Shown in pieces: positions 1 through 7,997 of a stretch of DNA of 14,220 nucleotides. The first letter of the stretch is position 1, and every line of letters starts with the position of its first letter. The stretch is from Cyanobacteria bacterium NC_groundwater_1444_Ag_S-0.65um_54_12 (GTDB lineage Bacteria > Cyanobacteriota > Sericytochromatia > S15B-MN24 > VGJW01). Location: NCBI GenBank assembly GCA_016267585.1, contig JACQUT010000267.1, forward strand, positions 1 to 14,220, read 5' to 3'. A program made the position numbers and the translations under genes. A model generated the notes under the pieces. That model was given only the letters and a program-made list of their open reading frames with translations. It was not told where the DNA came from and did not search any database.

Positions 1-600
1 ATTACCGGTCCTTCCGGCAGCGGAAAATCTTCGCTTCTCTACTTGCTGGGAGCTCTCGATCGCCCTACTAACGGTACCATCCAGTTGCTGGGAGCCACTT
101 TGGGTGAGCCGGACACTTCCTTATCCAGCAAAACAGTGGAAGATAAGCGTTTAGCTAGCATTCGGAACCGGTTGGTCGGGTTCATATTCCAGTTTCATTT
201 CTTGATGATGGATCTCACGGCGCTAGAAAATGTCATGGTACCAGCCTTGATCGCTGACAAGCCATTACGCGAGGTCAGGAACCGCGCTAGCATGCTGCTA
301 CAACGAGTGGGGCTTTCGCATCGCTTACACCATCGCCCAGGCCAGCTTTCTGGTGGGGAGCAACAGCGGGTAGCTATCGCACGAGCACTGATCAATGATC
401 CGGTTATTCTGCTAGGTGATGAGCCAACGGGTAACTTAGATACCGCCACTAGTGAAGCGATCTATCTATTGCTGCGTGAACATAATAAGACAGAAGGCCG
501 AACTATTTTGGTGGTTACTCATAATCCTTCCTTAGCTGAACATGCTGATCGAGTTATAGAGATCAGAGATGGCAAAATTCGCTCCGATTCTGGTTCGTAA
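1..600 (+). CDS. ABC transporter ATP-binding protein, LolD/MacB type (5' end outside window)
   Basis: The frame is open from base 1 and stops at TAA 598-600, so the gene starts before the window; 199 residues are visible. They hold nearly a whole ABC ATPase: Walker A GPSGSGKS (visible residues 3-10), Q-loop glutamine in FIFQF (about 64), signature [15 protein letters not shown] (about 116), Walker B and catalytic glutamate in [11 protein letters not shown] (about 136-147), and switch histidine in VVTHNP (about 174). The [12 protein letters not shown] and DEPTGNLD wording is typical of the LolD/MacB/FtsE group, whose ATPases energise separate membrane subunits for lipoprotein release or efflux. 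The permease is not in view, so the substrate is unknown. Only about 20-30 residues should be missing. The TTG at 43 is not the start, because Walker A lies upstream of it. Base composition is AT-richer than the kdp block that follows. Confidence 0.9.
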   Translation: MTGPSGSGKSSLLYLLGALDRPTNGTIQLLGATLGEPDTSLSSKTVEDKRLASIRNRLVGFIFQFHFLMMDLTALENVMVPALIADKPLREVRNRASMLLQRVGLSHRLHHRPGQLSGGEQQRVAIARALINDPVILLGDEPTGNLDTATSEAIYLLLREHNKTEGRTILVVTHNPSLAEHADRVIEIRDGKIRSDSGS

Positions 601-622
601 CTGCTTGTATCTTGATTCTTAC

Positions 623-640
623 AGCTCTGGGTAGCCTCAA
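623..640 (-). pseudogene. Start of a HicA-type toxin gene, truncated
   Basis: TTG at 638-640 overlaps the restored HicB stop (637-639) and begins MRLPRA, the typical opening of HicA toxins encoded directly after this antitoxin family. Family resemblance ends after about six codons; the rest of the frame ([10 protein letters not shown]...) runs into the end of the ABC-transporter gene and is not HicA. The break at about 620-625 coincides with the change from GC-rich to AT-richer sequence, so it probably marks the recombination point. Six residues are thin evidence; the position relative to hicB is what supports the call. Confidence 0.4.
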
Positions 641-889
641 ACCGCGATAACCTCTTCCCGGACGAAGTGCAAGCGGCACGACCTTGGGCACCTGGCCCTC
701 ATCGAAGTGACAGCGCACCGCATCCCGGACGTTCTCGCGCAGCGCGGCCAGGTCATCGCCCTCGGTGAAGATCGACTCGCCCAAGGCACGGGCAATCGGC
801 GTCACCTTTCCCTGGTCTTCTCGCTTACTAAATCGCCTATTGACCCGTTTGGCGGAAATTAGTCGGTCCGAGATAGAACGGATGTGCAT
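637..889 (-). pseudogene. HicB-family antitoxin remnant with +1 frameshift
   Basis: The stretch ARALGESIFTEGDD followed by ALRENVRDAVRCHFDEGQ closely matches the short HicB-like antitoxins often mis-named 2-oxoisovalerate dehydrogenase. After KVV the open frame turns into unrelated sequence. Removing one base of the GG at 675-676 restores RLHFVREEVIAV and a stop at 637-639, exactly the usual family ending. The gene is therefore broken by one extra base, or the read has an error there. The N-terminal 25 or so residues (from ATG 887-889) do not look like the family start, so that end may be rearranged as well. It lies 20 bases downstream of kdpE on the same strand, at the left border of the GC-rich block. 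Confidence 0.6.
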
Positions 890-908
890 CCTGGAAGTTG
901 CAGAACTT

Positions 909-1610
909 TCATACCGGACGCTCTTGCTGAATTCGGTATCCCACTCCGGGCTCGGTGCGCAGATAAAGGGGACGTGTAGCGTCGGTTTCGATCTTTCTGC
1001 GAAGCTGGCTCATGTGGACATGCAGCGTGTGCTGGGCATCTTCATGGGACTCGCCCCAGAGCTCTTTGATGAGCTGCCGGTGGGTGACGACCTTGCCGGA
1101 ATGGCGCACGAGTATCGTCAGTAACCGAAACTCGGTGGGCGTGAGGTGGACTTCTTGGCCTCTCACGACCACCTGCCGCGCTGACAAATTGACGCGCCAA
1201 TCACCGAACTCGAATTCGGCTGAATCTGCTGTCGTCCGGCGCGCTCCGTGCCTCAGGGCGACTCGCAGGCGCGCCAGGAGTTCCGCAATACCGAAGGGTT
1301 TAGTCACGTAGTCGTCAGCGCCGGCATCAAGCGCAGCGACCTTCTCGGTCTCCTGATCCCTCGCGGACAGGATAACGATCGGGACCTCGCTCCATACCCG
1401 CAGCTCGCGCACCAGCTCGATCCCGTCAAGATCCGGCAAGCCCAGATCGAGGATCAGGACATCCGGACGCTGCGCTGCCGCAAGGCGGAGACCCTCGGCA
1501 CCGGTGGCGGCTTCGACGACACGATAATCATGCAGGGGCAGGGATGCGCGCAAGAAGCGCCTGATAGGAGCCTCATCCTCCACGACCAGAACCAGCGGCG
1601 TTACTTGCAT
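909..1610 (-). CDS. kdpE: KdpE, OmpR-family response regulator of the kdp operon
   Basis: This 233-residue two-domain regulator has a receiver domain (about 5-118) with acidic pair E11/D12, phospho-acceptor D55 in LILDLGLPDLDG, S82 in VILSARD and K104 in YVTKPF. An OmpR/PhoB winged helix follows (about 130-228) with LTPTEFRLL and the ending TEPGVGYRI. In KdpD/KdpE systems, phospho-KdpE activates kdpFABC when K+ is limiting. It starts at ATG 1608-1610, eight bases after the stop of the kinase gene on the same strand, so the two form a kinase-regulator operon divergent from the pump genes. The likely target is the region 3176-3312. All receiver residues are intact. Identification rests on sequence type plus kdp context. 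Confidence 0.93.
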   Translation of the reverse strand: MQVTPLVLVVEDEAPIRRFLRASLPLHDYRVVEAATGAEGLRLAAAQRPDVLILDLGLPDLDGIELVRELRVWSEVPIVILSARDQETEKVAALDAGADDYVTKPFGIAELLARLRVALRHGARRTTADSAEFEFGDWRVNLSARQVVVRGQEVHLTPTEFRLLTILVRHSGKVVTHRQLIKELWGESHEDAQHTLHVHMSQLRRKIETDATRPLYLRTEPGVGYRIQQERPV

Positions 1611-1618
1611 CTTCGACG

Positions 1619-3175
1619 CTATCTCGACTCCAGCAGAGAACCGGTCACCCTGACTCTCTGCAACGGCAGCGACAACCGAAATAGTGATCCGCCATCCGGA
1701 CGATTCATGGCGTTGATTTGGCCACCATGAGCTTCGACGACCCCGCGAACGATGGCAAGACCAAGACCAGTCCCGGGAGTCACTTTACCACGGCCGAAAC
1801 TGCAAAACTTCTCGAAGATCCGCTCCTCCTCGCCTGGCGGCAATCCTGGCCCCTGGTCGGCGATTTCGATGACGAGCGTCCGTCCATCGCAAAAGGCACG
1901 CACGCTAACCGGCGTACCCTCGGGCGTATGCTTCACGGCATTATCGAGGAGATTGTACATGGCCTGCTCCAGCAACGCGACATCTACCTGAAGCGCTGGA
2001 AGGTCGGTACGTAAATTGACTGCTATCTGTTCCGCCGAATCACCCAGGCGGGCCAACGCAGCCCCGAGGATCTCGTCAAGCGAGCTCCAGTTGCGAACCA
2101 GCGTGACCGGTCCAGCGGCGAGACGCGTCGCGTGCAACAGGTTGTTAACCAGGCGGTTGAGCCGTTCAGCCTCCAGGACGACATCCAAAGCGAGCTCGCG
2201 CCTGGTGTTCGAATCTAGCAACTCGGTACCGTCAACCAGGCTGGACGCCGCTCCGATGATGCTGGTCAAGGGGGTCCTCAGGTCGTGAGAGACCGCAGAG
2301 AGCAGGGAACTGCGCAACCGCTCACTCTCGGCTTGCCGTCGTGCGGCATCCGCCTCCTTTCTCGTCAGGCTTTGGCCAAGCGCGATAGCGAGCTGGTTTA
2401 CCGACGTTGCCAGGGTCTCTCGGGTTTCTCGATCCAACGGCATGACACCCTCCGGGAGGTGAAGGACGAGCGCACCGTGAACCAAATCGCCGGTCCGGAT
2501 AGGCAGGAACAAGTTTGCCGAACCATCGAAAGTCCCGGTACCGGGTCCGGCTGACTTACCCGAATTGAGCACCGCACGGAGGATCTCATAGTCGGACGAT
2601 GACAGGACTATTTGGGGCGGAGTGGCTTCCTGTGGTCCGATCGGTCCTACCAGCCAGGCTCCGATGGGCTTGCCGACCGTTCTGGCAACTACCTTGGCTC
2701 CTTCGGCGAGCATCTCTACTGGTCCTTGCGCCTTCAATAGTGACCAGCTCAGCTCGAATAGCCCACGGCCCTGGCGCTCCCGCTGCCGAGATGCCACGAG
2801 CTCTGCAGCGAGTCGAGCGACCAAGGCGCTGATGGCCGATCCCACCAGGAACATTACCAGAAACATCAGGAAATATTCAGCGTCCGCCACGGCGAAGGTC
2901 AGGTAAGGTGGCACGAAGAAGAAGTCGAATGCCAGCACGGCCAAGACCGCGGCGAAGAGTGCCGCCCGGATCTCCCCACGGAGCGCGATCGCGAGGACGC
3001 CGATGAAGTAAACCATCACCAAGTTGGCCTCGGCGACATGATTCAGCAGAAAGCGGTCCACCAGCGTGCAGAACACGATGATGCCGGCACCCCAGGCATA
3101 GGCCAGCCGAGGAGATTTCGTACCTCGCGCCGCGGGAGAGTCGGCGCCAATCCATCCGCCTGCTCGATCGTCCAT
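1619..3175 (-). CDS. kdpD: Membrane histidine kinase equal to the C-terminal half of KdpD
   Basis: This 518-residue sensor kinase begins where the membrane half of a full KdpD would begin. Four closely spaced membrane segments (about 29-44, 51-65, 71-88, 102-123) include the DUF4118-like LAFDFFFVPPYLTF. A GAF-like region follows (about 140-270), then the HisKA box SAVSHDLRTPLTSIIG with H297, the N box YNLLDNAVKH (N408, N412), DQGPG (440-444), FEKF and GTGLGL (468-473). The KdpD ATP-binding domain and Usp domain are absent; they are encoded separately at 7998-9602. An in-frame TTG at 3293-3295 would add 40 residues, but I prefer ATG 3173-3175 because the extra residues are low-complexity, the TTG has no ribosome site, and the longer form would cover the divergent control region. 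The ribosome site for the ATG is also weak. It is co-directional with kdpE, eight bases apart. Confidence 0.88.
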   Translation of the reverse strand: MDDRAGGWIGADSPAARGTKSPRLAYAWGAGIIVFCTLVDRFLLNHVAEANLVMVYFIGVLAIALRGEIRAALFAAVLAVLAFDFFFVPPYLTFAVADAEYFLMFLVMFLVGSAISALVARLAAELVASRQRERQGRGLFELSWSLLKAQGPVEMLAEGAKVVARTVGKPIGAWLVGPIGPQEATPPQIVLSSSDYEILRAVLNSGKSAGPGTGTFDGSANLFLPIRTGDLVHGALVLHLPEGVMPLDRETRETLATSVNQLAIALGQSLTRKEADAARRQAESERLRSSLLSAVSHDLRTPLTSIIGAASSLVDGTELLDSNTRRELALDVVLEAERLNRLVNNLLHATRLAAGPVTLVRNWSSLDEILGAALARLGDSAEQIAVNLRTDLPALQVDVALLEQAMYNLLDNAVKHTPEGTPVSVRAFCDGRTLVIEIADQGPGLPPGEEERIFEKFCSFGRGKVTPGTGLGLAIVRGVVEAHGGQINAMNRPDGGSLFRLSLPLQRVRVTGSLLESR

Positions 3176-3312
3176 TGTTACCGAAAGAATATTAACATTA
3201 TGCCTGGTGTACCACGTGTCGATCTTGATAGTTTCTTGAGCGCCACCGGTCGAATCTTGAGCCTGTCCTGATAGCTGATCATCTATGATTGGCAAGAAAT
3301 CAGAGTGAATTG
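3176..3312. promoter_or_regulatory. Divergent kdp control region with phased TCTTGA boxes
   Basis: This is the space between the kinase gene and kdpF. On the plus strand TCTTGA occurs at 3223-3228, 3234-3239 and 3255-3260, with start-to-start steps of 11 and 21 bases, so all three lie on about the same helix face; the last two extend to TCTTGAGC. OmpR-family regulators such as KdpE commonly bind direct repeats one helical turn apart, so I infer an operator. A -10-like TATGAT (3284-3289) lies 23 bases before the kdpF ATG, with no good -35 at normal spacing, as expected for an activator-dependent promoter. The minus-strand promoter of the kinase-kdpE operon is less clear (CATAAT or TAATAT near 3190-3200). 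Confidence 0.45.
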
Positions 3313-3399
3313 ATGGTCGGATCTATCATACTCTTGGCAATAGCCTCGGCGATCGCGGTATATCTCATCTTTGTCATCTTCCGCCCCGAGCGGTTCTAA
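3313..3399 (+). CDS. kdpF: KdpF, small membrane subunit of the K+-transporting ATPase
   Basis: This 28-residue ORF begins MVGSIILLAIASAIAVYLIF and ends VIFRPERF. It is one hydrophobic helix of about 20 residues with the short PERF-like tail typical of KdpF, and the length fits the family (29 residues in E. coli). KdpF stabilises the KdpFABC complex in the membrane. It is the first gene of the plus-strand kdp operon; its stop (3397-3399) lies 12 bases before kdpB and the kdpB ribosome site AAGGAG begins just after the stop. The upstream GAGTG is a weak ribosome site. Confidence 0.9.
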   Translation: MVGSIILLAIASAIAVYLIFVIFRPERF

Positions 3400-3411
3400 G
3401 AAGGAGCGAGG

Positions 3412-5520
3412 ATGATAGTGAACTCGTTCCTGCTACCTCGCCCCGGTGGAACCGATCCGGTGGGACGTCCACCCCGGGCCGAACGGCGGCATACCCCTAA
3501 GGTGGATACGTCCGGGCTCTACCGCCGGGCGCTGGTCGCGGCCTTTCGCAAGCTCGATCCGCGGGTGCTAGTCAAGAACCCCGTTATGTTCGTGGTCGAG
3601 ATCGGCACGGTCTTGATGCTACTGGCCACACTGGCTCCCGATCTCTTTGGTCCCGGCCAAGCAGGGCGTGGCTACAACGTCACCGTCACGCTCGTTTTGC
3701 TGCTCACCTTGCTCTTCGCGAATTTCGCCGAGGCGGTCGCGGAAGGTCGCGGCAAGGCGCAAGCCGACAGTCTCAGGAAGATCAAGGGCGAGACTACGGC
3801 ACATCGGCGCCGGCCGGACGGGACCATTGAGGACGTAGGATCGAGTAGCTTGCATAAGGGCGATCTGGTCCGCGTGGATCGCGACGAGATCATCCCGGGC
3901 GACGGCGAGGTCATGGAAGGCGTGGCCTACGTCGACGAATCTGCCATCACCGGAGAATCGGCACCAGTGATCAAGGAGCCAGGTAGCGACATCGCCAGTT
4001 CGGTCATCGGTGGCACCAAGGTCGTGTCCGACCACCTGATCATCCGGATAACCGCCGACCCGGGCCAAACCTTCCTGGATCGCATGATCTCCCTGGTCGA
4101 GGGAGCCAGACGGCAGAAGACTCCAAACGAGATCGCCCTCACGGTATTGCTTGCCGTGTTGACGCTCATCTTCCTGCTGGTCACAATCGCACTTGGGCCG
4201 TACGCAGCCTACTCAAAAGTTCCAGTTCCGTTAGCGACGCTCGTGGCGCTGCTGATCTGCCTCATCCCAACGACCATCGGTGGATTGCTCTCAAGCATTG
4301 GCATCGCCGGAATGGATCGGGTGGCAAAGTTCAACGTGATCGCGATGTCAGGAAAAGCCATTGAGGCGGCAGGTGACATCGACACGCTCATCCTCGACAA
4401 GACTGGAACGATCACGTTCGGCAACCGTCTGGCTGCCGATTATCTCCCGGTGGGTGGACAAGCGGAGCGTAACCTGGCCGAATCAGCCATGGCCGCATCC
4501 TGGCAGGATCAGACACCGGAGGGCCGATCTATCGTCGCGATGTCGGCCCGGATGGGTCTCGGCGACCGGGCGGAATGGGGCGCGGCCACCGGCATAGAAT
4601 TCTCGGCGCAGACCCGCATGAGCGGTGTCGATCTGCCGGACGGAACATCCATCCGCAAGGGTGCAGCGGATGCCATCAAGCGATACACCATCGAGGGTGG
4701 CGGCCGCGTGCCGCCTGATCTGGATGCTGCAGTCCGCACCGTGGCTGAACTCGGCGGTACCCCCCTGGTGGTGGTCCGAGACATGACCATCCTGGGCGTC
4801 ATTTACCTCAAGGACACCATCAAGCCCAGGATGCGAGAGCGCTTTGAGCAGCTGCGCCGGATGGGCATCCGCACGGTCATGTGCACCGGAGACAATCCGA
4901 TCACCGCCCGCGTGATCGCCCAGGAGGCAGGGGTTGATGATTTTATGGCCGAATCCAAGCCCGAGGACAAGATCCGCTACATCCGAGAGGAGCAGGCCAA
5001 GGGGAAGCTGGTCGCGATGTCTGGCGACGGAACGAACGACGCACCTGCGCTCGCCCAAGCTGACGTAGGTCTGGCGATGAATTCCGGTACCCATGCCGCC
5101 AAAGAGGCCGCCAACATGGTGGACCTCGACTCTGATCCCACCAAGATCATTGATGTCATCACTATTGGCAAGCAGTTGCTGATCACCCGCGGAGCTTTGA
5201 CGACCTTTTCTCTGGCGAACGACATCGCCAAGTATTTCGCGATCATACCCGCGATCTTCGCTACCGGGTTTCCGCAATTACAGGCGCTGAACGTCATGCG
5301 GCTGGCAAACCCCGAATCAGCGATCGTCTCGGCGCTCGTCTTCAACGCCCTCGTCATTCCCGCGCTCATCCCGCTTGCCCTCAAAGGAGTGAAACCTCGT
5401 GTCAGCAGCGCGGAGCAGATGTTGTTGCGGAATGTTCTTCTCTACGGAATGGGAGGCATCATCGTGCCCTTTATCGGTATCAAGCTCATCGACTTGGTGG
5501 TCGGCCTGGCCATGAGGTGA
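3412..5520 (+). CDS. kdpB: KdpB, P-type ATPase subunit of KdpFABC
   Basis: This 702-residue catalytic subunit couples ATP hydrolysis to K+ transport. Visible P-type motifs: TGES (180-183) in the actuator domain, DKTGT with phospho-acceptor D329, KGAAD at 417-421 in the nucleotide domain, and [17 protein letters not shown] (537-553) in the P domain. The TGES serine S183 corresponds to the E. coli serine known to be phosphorylated for inhibition. Membrane helices lie near 56-76, 88-106, 245-265 and 274-298, with more after 600. The start ATG 3412 has a strong ribosome site (AAGGAG, five bases upstream). It is slightly longer than E. coli KdpB (682) because of a polar N-terminal stretch of about 30 residues. 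Here kdpB comes before kdpA, unlike the E. coli order. All catalytic residues are present. Confidence 0.97.
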   Translation: MIVNSFLLPRPGGTDPVGRPPRAERRHTPKVDTSGLYRRALVAAFRKLDPRVLVKNPVMFVVEIGTVLMLLATLAPDLFGPGQAGRGYNVTVTLVLLLTLLFANFAEAVAEGRGKAQADSLRKIKGETTAHRRRPDGTIEDVGSSSLHKGDLVRVDRDEIIPGDGEVMEGVAYVDESAITGESAPVIKEPGSDIASSVIGGTKVVSDHLIIRITADPGQTFLDRMISLVEGARRQKTPNEIALTVLLAVLTLIFLLVTIALGPYAAYSKVPVPLATLVALLICLIPTTIGGLLSSIGIAGMDRVAKFNVIAMSGKAIEAAGDIDTLILDKTGTITFGNRLAADYLPVGGQAERNLAESAMAASWQDQTPEGRSIVAMSARMGLGDRAEWGAATGIEFSAQTRMSGVDLPDGTSIRKGAADAIKRYTIEGGGRVPPDLDAAVRTVAELGGTPLVVVRDMTILGVIYLKDTIKPRMRERFEQLRRMGIRTVMCTGDNPITARVIAQEAGVDDFMAESKPEDKIRYIREEQAKGKLVAMSGDGTNDAPALAQADVGLAMNSGTHAAKEAANMVDLDSDPTKIIDVITIGKQLLITRGALTTFSLANDIAKYFAIIPAIFATGFPQLQALNVMRLANPESAIVSALVFNALVIPALIPLALKGVKPRVSSAEQMLLRNVLLYGMGGIIVPFIGIKLIDLVVGLAMR

Positions 5521-5521
5521 C

Positions 5522-5608
5522 ATGGCAGTGGACGCACTGTATATCGTGCTGACCGCCGGGTTCTTCGCCCTGTCCTGGGGTCTCATCGCACTTTGCGAGC
5601 GTGCCTGA
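5522..5608 (+). CDS. 28-residue single-pass membrane protein between kdpB and kdpA
   Basis: The ORF runs ATG 5522-5524 to TGA 5606-5608: MAVDALYIVLTAGFFALSWG then LIALCERA. It is one hydrophobic helix with an FFALSWG core and a polar CERA end, different from KdpF, which is already present at 3313. Its ribosome site GAGGTG sits inside the last codons of kdpB and its start lies one base after the kdpB stop; its own stop is three bases before the kdpA ATG. Such tight packing argues for real translation and coupling to kdpA. From memory, similar short ORFs with an FFAL-W-G core and an ER-type end occur beside kdp genes in other GC-rich bacteria, usually un-named. A role as a second small subunit or assembly factor is inference only. 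Confidence 0.7.
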   Translation: MAVDALYIVLTAGFFALSWGLIALCERA

Positions 5609-5611
5609 CCT

Positions 5612-7357
5612 ATGACTGCCACAGCCGTCTTGCAAATAGCTTACTACCTGATCATTCTGCTGGCGCTAGCCGTACCGCTCGGCCACTACATGGCCCGTGT
5701 CTACACTGGTGAGGCTCACGTGGCGCAGCGCATCCTGGATCCCGTAGAGCGGCTATTCTACCGCCTCGCTGGTGTGCGGACCGACGATGACATGACCTGG
5801 CAACGCTATGCCGGTGCCGTACTATGGTTCAATCTGCTCGGAATCCTGGCGGTCTATGCTCTCATGCGGGTGCAGGACGCTCTGCCTTTCAACCAGAGTA
5901 ACCTCGGTCCCGTTGTGCCCCAGGTTGCCTGGAACACCGCGGTCAGTTTCACCAGCAATACCAACTGGCAGGCCTATGGCGGAGAGTCCACGCTAAGCTA
6001 CCTCACCGCGATGCTAGCTCTCACCGTCCAGAACTTCATGTCGGCCGCCACCGGAATGGCGGTGCTCGTGGCACTCATTCGCGGCTTTACCCGCCGGTCG
6101 GCCCAGGGGATCGGCAATTTCTGGGTGGATCTAACTCGTGGCACCTTGTACGTACTGCTGCCCCTGTCGTGTATCTTGGCCATCGTCCTGGTTAGCCAGG
6201 GCGTAGTGCAGACCCTCAGTCCGCCCGTCAACACCGTGCTGGTCGATTCGTCTGCCAGTGCCTACGGTAAAGGTCTCTTGACGCAAATCATCGCCCTCGG
6301 CCCGGTTGCTTCGCAGATTGCCATCAAGCAGCTCGGCACCAACGGTGGTGGGTTCTTCAACGCCAACTCGGCCCACCCCTTCGAGAATCCAACCCCGCTC
6401 TCGAACTTCCTTGAACTCGAAAGCATTCTGCTCATCCCGGTAGCCCTTTGCTTCACGTTCGGCGCAATGGTTCGCGACAGGCGACAGGGCTGGGCCCTTC
6501 TTTCCGTGATGTTCCTCATCTTCGTGCCCCTGCTGGCGATCTGCGTCTCCGCCGAGCAAGCAGGCAATCCGCTGTTCGCATCGTTGGGTGTCGACCAGCA
6601 TGCTGGCGATCTGCAAGCGGGCGGAAACATGGAAGGCAAAGAGGTGCGATTCGGCATCGTGTCCAGCGCGCTGTGGGCCGTAGCGACCACGGCCGCGTCC
6701 AACGGATCCGTCAATGCGATGCATGATAGTTTTACCCCGCTGGGCGGGCTGGTGGCAATGTGGTTAATCCAAACCGGCGAGATCGTCTTCGGCGGTGTCG
6801 GATCCGGCCTTTACGGCATGATCGTCTTTGCGATCGTGGCCGTGTTTATCGCTGGCCTGCTGGTCGGACGCACGCCCGAGTACCTGGGCAAGAAGATCGA
6901 AGCCAAAGAGATGAAGATGGTCTCCCTGGTCATCCTCGTCCCGGCTGCCGGGGTTCTGATCGGAACTGCCATCGCATGCGTAGTACCGGCGGGCACGGCG
7001 GCGCTCGGCAACCCCGGGATCCATGGATTCAGCGAGATCCTCTACGCGTTTTCATCTACGGCTAACAACAACGGCTCCGCGTTCGCGGGTCTGACAGCAA
7101 GCGGCATCTTCTACGCGACCACGCAAGGGCTAACGATGCTGCTAGGACGCTACTGGATCATCATCCCGATCTTGGCCATCGCTGGCTCCCTGGCTGCCAA
7201 GAAGATCGTTCCACCGACCTCCGGGACACTCCCCACGCACACCCCACTCTTCGTGTTGTTCCTGGCCGGCACCATCATGCTCGTCGGAGCACTCACCTAC
7301 TTCCCGGCGCTGGCACTCGGACCGATCGCCGAGCACTTGCTTATCGCCGCGCCCTGA
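5612..7357 (+). CDS. kdpA: KdpA, K+-binding and translocating subunit of KdpFABC
   Basis: This 581-residue integral membrane protein belongs to the K+-transporter superfamily, with four membrane-pore-membrane repeats. The four selectivity-filter loops are visible: TSNTNWQAYGGE (114-125), KQLGTNGGGFFNANSAHPFE (239-258), TTAASNGSVNAM (359-370) and SSTANNNGSAFAGL (481-494). The glycine-rich second loop contains the glycine whose change relaxes K+ affinity in E. coli. Start ATG 5612 lies three bases after the preceding 28-residue ORF and has no clear ribosome site of its own, so coupled translation is likely. The length is close to E. coli KdpA (557). It acts in the inner membrane with KdpB, KdpC and KdpF. 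No defects seen. Confidence 0.97.
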   Translation: MTATAVLQIAYYLIILLALAVPLGHYMARVYTGEAHVAQRILDPVERLFYRLAGVRTDDDMTWQRYAGAVLWFNLLGILAVYALMRVQDALPFNQSNLGPVVPQVAWNTAVSFTSNTNWQAYGGESTLSYLTAMLALTVQNFMSAATGMAVLVALIRGFTRRSAQGIGNFWVDLTRGTLYVLLPLSCILAIVLVSQGVVQTLSPPVNTVLVDSSASAYGKGLLTQIIALGPVASQIAIKQLGTNGGGFFNANSAHPFENPTPLSNFLELESILLIPVALCFTFGAMVRDRRQGWALLSVMFLIFVPLLAICVSAEQAGNPLFASLGVDQHAGDLQAGGNMEGKEVRFGIVSSALWAVATTAASNGSVNAMHDSFTPLGGLVAMWLIQTGEIVFGGVGSGLYGMIVFAIVAVFIAGLLVGRTPEYLGKKIEAKEMKMVSLVILVPAAGVLIGTAIACVVPAGTAALGNPGIHGFSEILYAFSSTANNNGSAFAGLTASGIFYATTQGLTMLLGRYWIIIPILAIAGSLAAKKIVPPTSGTLPTHTPLFVLFLAGTIMLVGALTYFPALALGPIAEHLLIAAP

Positions 7358-7369
7358 TCGGAGACGACC

Positions 7370-7942
7370 ATGCTCTCGCTGTTTCGACCTGCTGCCGTGC
7401 TACTCGCATTGTTCACCGCCCTGACCGGTATGGCGTACCCGACGGTCTTGACGGCCATCGCTCAGTTCGCGTTTCCTGGCAAATCTGGCGGCAGCCTGAT
7501 CAGCGAGCGGGGGAAGGTCATCGGCTCTGGACTCATCGGCCAACCTTTCAACGCTCCGGAGTTCTTTTGGGGACGCCCATCAGCAACCCAATTTGTACCT
7601 TACAATGCTAAAGCTTCTGGTGGCTCCAACCTGGGCACGAGCAATTTCGCCCTGCACGAAGCGGTCAAAGCTCGGATCAAGGCACTGCGAAACGCAGATC
7701 CGGAAAATCACGCACCTATTCCGGTGGACCTGGTGACGACCTCGGGCAGCGGGCTCGATCCGCACATCTCACCAGCAGCGGCCTATTATCAGTTTCGCCG
7801 GGTCGCCCGGCACCGTAACCTGCTCGAAGATCGCGTACGCGCCTTGGTAGACCAGCACGTCGAGGACCGACTCTTGGGCATCTGGGGCGAACCTCGGATC
7901 AATGTTTGGCGACTGAATCGCGCCCTGGCTCGAATGAAGTGA
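7370..7942 (+). CDS. kdpC: KdpC, single-pass subunit of KdpFABC
   Basis: This 190-residue protein has one N-terminal membrane helix (about 6-30, with the usual LTGMAYP) and a large external domain. Family motifs: FWGRPSAT (66-73), SGGSNLGTSN (83-92), SGSGLDPHISPAAA (125-138) and GEPRINVWRLNRAL (173-186). KdpC is an essential subunit thought to support high-affinity K+ loading. A ribosome site GGAG lies upstream of ATG 7370, and the gene follows the kdpA stop by 12 bases. A 55-base gap separates it from the next gene and contains TATACT near 7952, which could be a secondary promoter, though this is weak. Confidence 0.96.
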   Translation: MLSLFRPAAVLLALFTALTGMAYPTVLTAIAQFAFPGKSGGSLISERGKVIGSGLIGQPFNAPEFFWGRPSATQFVPYNAKASGGSNLGTSNFALHEAVKARIKALRNADPENHAPIPVDLVTTSGSGLDPHISPAAAYYQFRRVARHRNLLEDRVRALVDQHVEDRLLGIWGEPRINVWRLNRALARMK

Positions 7943-7997
7943 ACGAGATCTATATACTACTGGGATCGTAGCAGCCAGAATATTCTCACGAATTAAC

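Noticed and set aside
3176..3295. TTG start at 3293-3295 adding 40 residues to the membrane kinase
   Set aside because: No ribosome site, low-complexity extension, and it would cover the phased boxes of the divergent control region.
2986..3356. Two GCGATCGC octamers (2986 and 3349) as a cyanobacterial HIP1 signal
   Set aside because: Only two copies in the GC-rich block and none noticed in the recA block, so there is no enrichment to support a cyanobacterial assignment.
4483..5277. Long open frame antisense to kdpB (264 codons)
   Set aside because: It lies opposite strongly conserved kdpB motifs in GC-rich sequence, where antisense frames stay open by chance; its protein shows no recognisable domain.
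6131..6724. Open frame antisense to kdpA (197 codons)
   Set aside because: It is fully covered by kdpA pore motifs on the other strand; composition is polar and low in recognisable structure.
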